Shown here: positions 60,201-64,000 of the stretch, piece by piece | How positions within the stretch are numbered: the stretch's first letter is position 1 | Layout of the letters: every line of letters starts with the position of its first letter | DNA from: Colius striatus | Taxonomy: Eukaryota; Chordata; Aves; Coliiformes; Coliidae | Direction: 5' to 3' | DNA length: 64,000 nucleotides | Assembly (NCBI RefSeq): GCF_028858725.1 | Contig: NC_084781.1 | Coordinates: 6,022,513-6,086,512 of the forward strand | Program-made: the position numbers and the translations under genes | The notes under the pieces: model-generated | What the model was told of the DNA's origin: nothing | The model's input: the letters and a program-made list of their open reading frames with translations, nothing else | The model's database searches: none

Positions 60201-62630
60201 AGAGTTGCTTGCTGCAGTTTGAAGGTCATCTGTCAGCAGGAGGCTCAGTGAGGTTGGTGGGAGGGAGGGTGCTGCTCCGGGGGCAGGGGGCAGCTGGCCA
60301 GGACAGCAGCTAATTAGCTCCAGTCCCGGCTTGGAGAACAGACAGCTCCACTTTGCTCTGGGCTTTTTTCCCCTCCCTTTAAGGTTTAGCAGAAGGCCTT
60401 GTGGCTAACATGCAAATGAGGGCTCTCATTTGCACACTTCATTCCTGGTGCTATTCTGGGTGCCTTTGAACCCGCGCTGGACAGCAGGGCCAGCCAGCCC
60501 CAGCCTCCTTCCAGAGCAGGGCCCCTCTCTGCAGAGCTGTCCCGGGGCTGGGCACCTCTGCTCCTGCCATGGCAGCCTGCCCATGGGGAGGAGGAACAAG
60601 GTACCCGGGCTCCGCGAGGGCTGGAGAGCCCGGGCTGTGGGCAGGAGGAGGGTCCTGAGGGTGGGAGCCAGGAGCATGACCCAGTGGGAGTGATGGCTGA
60701 GTCTCACTGCCCTCAGCCTCCCTGGGCAGAGTTGCCCCTGTGGCTGATGCTCCAGGTAGAGGTGGGGCTGCAGTGGGGCAGAAGTGGTCCCTCCTGAGGG
60801 GACATGTCCCAACAGAGCCCTGCAGCAGCCTGGGCTGCATCCCTGCCCTGGAGGAGCCAGGCTGCAGCGGGCTGGGCTGCATCTCAGTGCTGCATCCTCA
60901 CTCTCCCCTCCCTTCCCCTCCCCTCTCCCTGTCAGGACTGCATGTCCTAGGCATCGCCTTCGCCTTGGAGGTGTCCGTGGGGAAGACCAACACTGTGATG
61001 TCTCTGAATAACTCCGATGTCCTGCTGCCCTGCACCTTCACCACCTGCATAGGGTTTCAGGACCTGGTCTTCACATGGTACTTCAACTCGACAGAGATGG
61101 TGGGTGACTCTCTGGGCTTTGCCTCTGTTTTCCTGATGGGTCCTTTTGTACTTTCCCAGCGCAGACCAGCACTGCTGTTGTTGCAGGCTTCCCTTTCTCC
61201 TCTTGCAGGATGCCCATCCCTCTGAGCATCTCCAGCTCTGGGCTGTGCAAAAGAGTGACTCGAATTCCCTGGCACATCTGTGCTTTTGGCACAAAGCTGC
61301 CCACAGGGTCGCTTCTTTTCATAAATTTGACATAAATTGTCTGTTCAGGCTCAAATCTGCACTTTGGGCAAAGATGTGTTTGTTTTTTCTCCTCCTTCAC
61401 TTGCTCTGAGTTACTGAAGGTTCTGTATAGATGGCTTCCTGCTGGGAATAGTCTGCTCTTCAGCTCCCTGACAGGAGGGCTGGCATAGAGCAGGTCTGTC
61501 CTGGCAGGCTGGCCAGCCCTGTGCAGCCCTAGAGCAAAGAGGCTGTCTCTGCCCTGGGCTTCTTCCGTCTTTTGCCTGGTCTGTAACTTGCTGCAGAGCA
61601 AGTCAGATTGATCCATTGCCTCCCCCAGTGGACTGCACGTCAGGTCCCCCTCCACAGCCATTCCCACTTCACTTGACTGTGGGTATCTGTGTGGGCAGAG
61701 GCAGGTCAGGGCACTGCCAGAACAACTGTAGCCTTTCCTTCTCCTGGGCTTGTCAGGAGGCCTGGGCCCCTGAGCCCGGCTCACCCCATGTCCTGCCTCC
61801 CCACCTCTGCAGATTTACCAGGGCAAGATAAAGAGCAAAGCCTCGGAGCCCATCCTCGTGAGGAGCAACCCACGGGTCGAGTTTGTGGGCTCAACGACGG
61901 GGAAGGACAACAACATCTCCATCGTCCTGAAGAACGTGGAGTTCAGCGATGCTGGGAAATACACCTGTGACGTCAAGAACCCCAAGGAGAAGAACGCTCA
62001 GCACAATGCCACCATCTTCCTCACCGTGGTCCAGAAGAGTAAGTGCTGGGCAGGGCTGCTGCAGGTGCTGGGGCAGTGGGGATGCCCACCACACTCACCC
62101 CAGCTGCGCTCATGGCTGTGGCAGTGCACAGGCTCCTCAGAGCTGGCTGCCGTCCCTGAGGGACAAGACTTGGCCTCGTGCCGCTCTGCGCTGCGGGCTG
62201 CCGGCTGGGGAAGGGAGTCACTGCTTTTGGGGGGGCTGGGGGGTGCAATTGGGAGCTCCCCACTCCCCGCCTGCAGCCCCTCAGCACCTTCTCTCCTGCA
62301 GTGGTGGAGACAGACAACACTGTGACGCTCATCATCGTGGGCATTGTTGGGGGGCTCATCGGCCTCCTCATCCTCTTCATGCTCATCAAGAGGGTCATCC
62401 TGTTCATCATCAAGAAGATCCAGGATGGGAAGTGAGTGTGGGTGCTGCCGTGGGGCAGGGCTGCAGGGGGCCGGGGTGGTGGTGCTGGGGGCTGGAGGGG
62501 GCAGGGGGCTGTAGCTGGCCCTGTGCTCTCCCCTAGGAAGGAGTGTCTCGTGAGCTCCTCAGGGAATGACAACACCGAGAACGGCTTGGCGGGCTCCAAG
62601 GCAGAACAGAAGGCCCCAGCGAAGGCATGA
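57208..62630 (+). CDS. SCN4B: Voltage-gated sodium channel beta-4 subunit, 224 aa
   Basis: Auxiliary subunit linked to the channel alpha chain; its tail is the open-channel blocker behind resurgent current. Exons: 57208-57268, 60936-61099, 61813-62038, 62302-62431, 62537-62630. Signal peptide then LEVSVGK as in human. V domain with Cys53 and about Cys127, and Cys58 in CTFTTC at the position that bonds to the alpha subunit in mammals. NNISIVLKNVEFSDAGKYTC and KNPKEKNAQH match human. Membrane segment about 159-179, then KRVILFIIKKIQDGKK (180-195), equivalent to the mammalian blocking peptide KKLITFILKKTREK: basic and hydrophobic residues are kept. The end CLVSSSGNDNTENGL is identical to human. 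Exon 2 ends in a GTGGGT donor. Confidence 0.97.
57533..57640 (-). mobile_element. MIR-like SINE fragment in SCN4B intron 1
   Basis: ACTGAGGATAAGTGACTTGT then CCAAGGTGACTTCGCAGCCG resembles the reverse complement of the MIR SINE (typical wording AGAGGTTAAGTGACTTGCCC then AAGGTCACACAGC), followed by GGAGC-GGG-CTC-GAAGTCCTGGCTCC, matching the next MIR section. Diverged but collinear over about 100 bases. Confidence 0.6.
57742..57777. repeat. GCCGA pentanucleotide repeat in SCN4B intron 1
   Basis: Six to seven uninterrupted GAGCC units in CpG-rich sequence. Confidence 0.9.
60410..60436. promoter_or_regulatory. Octamer-containing perfect inverted repeat in SCN4B intron 1
   Basis: TGCAAATGAG (60411-60420) and CTCATTTGCA (60425-60434) are exact reverse complements around a GGCT spacer. 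The left arm with the preceding A gives a perfect octamer ATGCAAAT; the right arm ATTTGCAC matches seven of eight. Confidence 0.7.
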
Positions 62631-63537
62631 AGCAGCAGTGCCCCGGCCCGCCCGGCAGCGGGAGGCTGGGCAGGGCCACCAGCCTTTCCCTTTTCTTTTC
62701 TTTCCAAACTGCCAACGCTTGAGACATGTTTCTATTACACACGTGCCTGCAACCTGCACCGCTTCTCAGAAAAGACTTGGGCTGCCCTGGGGACTGGGAG
62801 CTTCTTGTGGGCTCAGACTGGGACGATGCTGGGATGGAGGGAGCTGCCCGCTCCGCTCTGAGCCAAGGCAAGAGGGTGTGGGATGGGCAGGGCAGGGGCT
62901 GGGGGCTGCCCCGGTCTGTGCTGTGCTCCCGGGGCTGTGGGGCTACGGGTGAGCAGGGCTCCTGGTGTGCTGGGGGGACAGAGACTGCGGGCAGCTGGGG
63001 GTATCTCACCTGGCCGTGCGATGTGGGGCTGGGGCGGGCAGGACCTGCCTGTGCACAAGGTTTCTGGAGCAGAGCGAGGAGTGATGATATAGACAGAGGC
63101 TCCTGCCTTGGCTGTGTTTCTTGTGGGTCTGGCATGGGAGGGAGGGAGGGAGCAGGGCTGCTGTCACTGGGCTGGGCTTCATCTCTCCCGTTAAGCAGAG
63201 GAGAAGCGACTCAGCACAAGGTCCGTTGCTGTCAGTGCTGTCCTCTCTTCCCAGACTGGCCTGGGAAGGTGCTCCCTGGGTTTGTGCTGCTGCTGCTCTT
63301 GCTCCTCCTCCCCTCTTTTTGAAGCTGGGCACTCAGAGTAGCGATGCTTTTGATGCTGACTCTCCGAGGCTTAACTCCATACACGGGTCTTTGTGACATA
63401 GGTTAGGCTGCAGCGGGGCAGCGGCCGGTTGCGTTTCCCTTTTGCCCGAGGAGCTGTGGCACTGTGCCTGCCATGCAGGGAGGGAGCACGGTGAGCCCTG
63501 GCGAGGGGAGCCAGGCTGCGGCCACCGGCCCGCGGGG
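62631..63537 (+). other. SCN4B 3' UTR and flank
   Basis: Likely SCN4B 3' UTR. A GGGAGG repeat lies near 63140. No canonical AATAAA poly(A) signal was seen in the window after the stop codon. Confidence 0.45.
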
Positions 63538-63660
63538 CGACCGTGGGCAAGTCGCTCTGCCTCTCCGTGCCTCAGTTTCCCCATCTGTAAAATGGGGACA
63601 ATAATACTGCTCTACCTCACAGGAGTTGTTGTGAGGCTTCCTTGGCTAACGTTTGCGAGG
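63538..63660 (+). mobile_element. MIR SINE fragment, well preserved core
   Basis: CGTGGGCAAGTCGCTCTGCC, then CCTCAGTTTCCCCATCTGTA, AAATGGGGACAATAATA, CTACCTCACAGG and GTTGTTGTGAGGCT follow the MIR consensus in order and with close spacing. This is one of the clearest MIR cores one can read by eye. Confidence 0.85.
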
Positions 63661-63859
63661 CAAATGAGAAACAGTTGGGTGCTGCCTTCTGTGGAGATGG
63701 TCGTGGGAGAGCTCAGACCCCTCTGCCTGGGGCACTGCCAGAGCGGGGAGCACGGCTGGGACAGGAGGCAGGTTCAGGCAGCCTGACCCAGGCAGGTTTC
63801 CTTGGCTGCTGGTTAGTCAGGCAAGTGGAAGCAGGTCCCTGGGGTTCTGGAGCCCTCCC

Positions 63860-63972
63860 CGGGGATCTGTGGGACCCTGGTGCAAATCACTCGAATCCTC
63901 TGTGTGCAGCTTGCCCCTGTGTGGGACGGGGCTGGTAAATGTGAGCTGCCTCGCAGGAGGTGTGAGGCTCCC
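63860..63972 (+). mobile_element. Second, diverged MIR-like fragment
   Basis: CCTGGTGCAAATCACTCGAA, TCCTCTGTGTGCAGCTTGCC, GTGTGGGACGGGGCTGG, CTGCCTCGCAGGAGG and TGTGAGGCTC align in order with the same MIR section as the copy 320 bases to the left, at lower identity. Confidence 0.5.
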
Positions 63973-64000
63973 AGCATCGCTTTGCACGGGGCTCCCAGTC

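Overview
This is host nuclear DNA from a compact, GC-rich vertebrate chromosome, most likely a bird. It has a single CD3 gamma/delta gene instead of separate CD3G and CD3D, short introns, and a CR1-like tail. The genes are those of the human 11q23 cluster of T-cell receptor signalling chains, small V-set adhesion proteins and sodium-channel beta subunits. I cannot name the species.

Layout: (1) 1-6793, minus strand: ZW10, 5' thirteen coding exons (630 codons); its C-terminal exons lie left of the window. (2) 7550-10201, plus: CD3 gamma/delta, complete, 173 aa. (3) 10.4-21.2 kb: an unusual intergenic block holding a ~600 bp direct repeat at both ends, a frameshifted last exon of a Kir3-type potassium channel, an AT-rich stretch with 15 perfect octamer motifs, a ~2.8 kb GC-rich minisatellite, a CpG promoter with a 46-bp tandem repeat, and a broken UBE4A-like start exon. 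(4) 21477-24807, minus: CD3E, 181 aa, with two 21-nt micro-exons. (5) 27556-31080, plus: MPZL2, 211 aa. (6) 33055-38749, plus: MPZL3, 233 aa. (7) 43026-46398, plus: JAML, with one V domain where the human protein has two. (8) 48735-52169, plus: SCN2B, 215 aa. (9) 57208-62630, plus: SCN4B, 224 aa. The right end carries MIR-like SINE fragments.

How the genes relate: CD3 gamma/delta and CD3E are the signalling chains of the T-cell receptor and face each other tail to tail; CD3E and MPZL2 are head to head, as in mammals. MPZL2, MPZL3, JAML, SCN2B and SCN4B are all type I membrane proteins whose V domain is split by a phase-0 intron, and their exon lengths match in two sets (167+211 and 164+226 nt). 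This points to an old tandem family. ZW10 belongs to a different job (kinetochore checkpoint and ER-Golgi tethering) and its place next to CD3 marks a synteny difference from human.

All exon borders were read by eye from splice sites, reading phase and remembered human protein sequences; no search or alignment was run. The strongest leads are the octamer array, the remnants between the two CD3 genes, and the shared exon architecture of the V-set genes.
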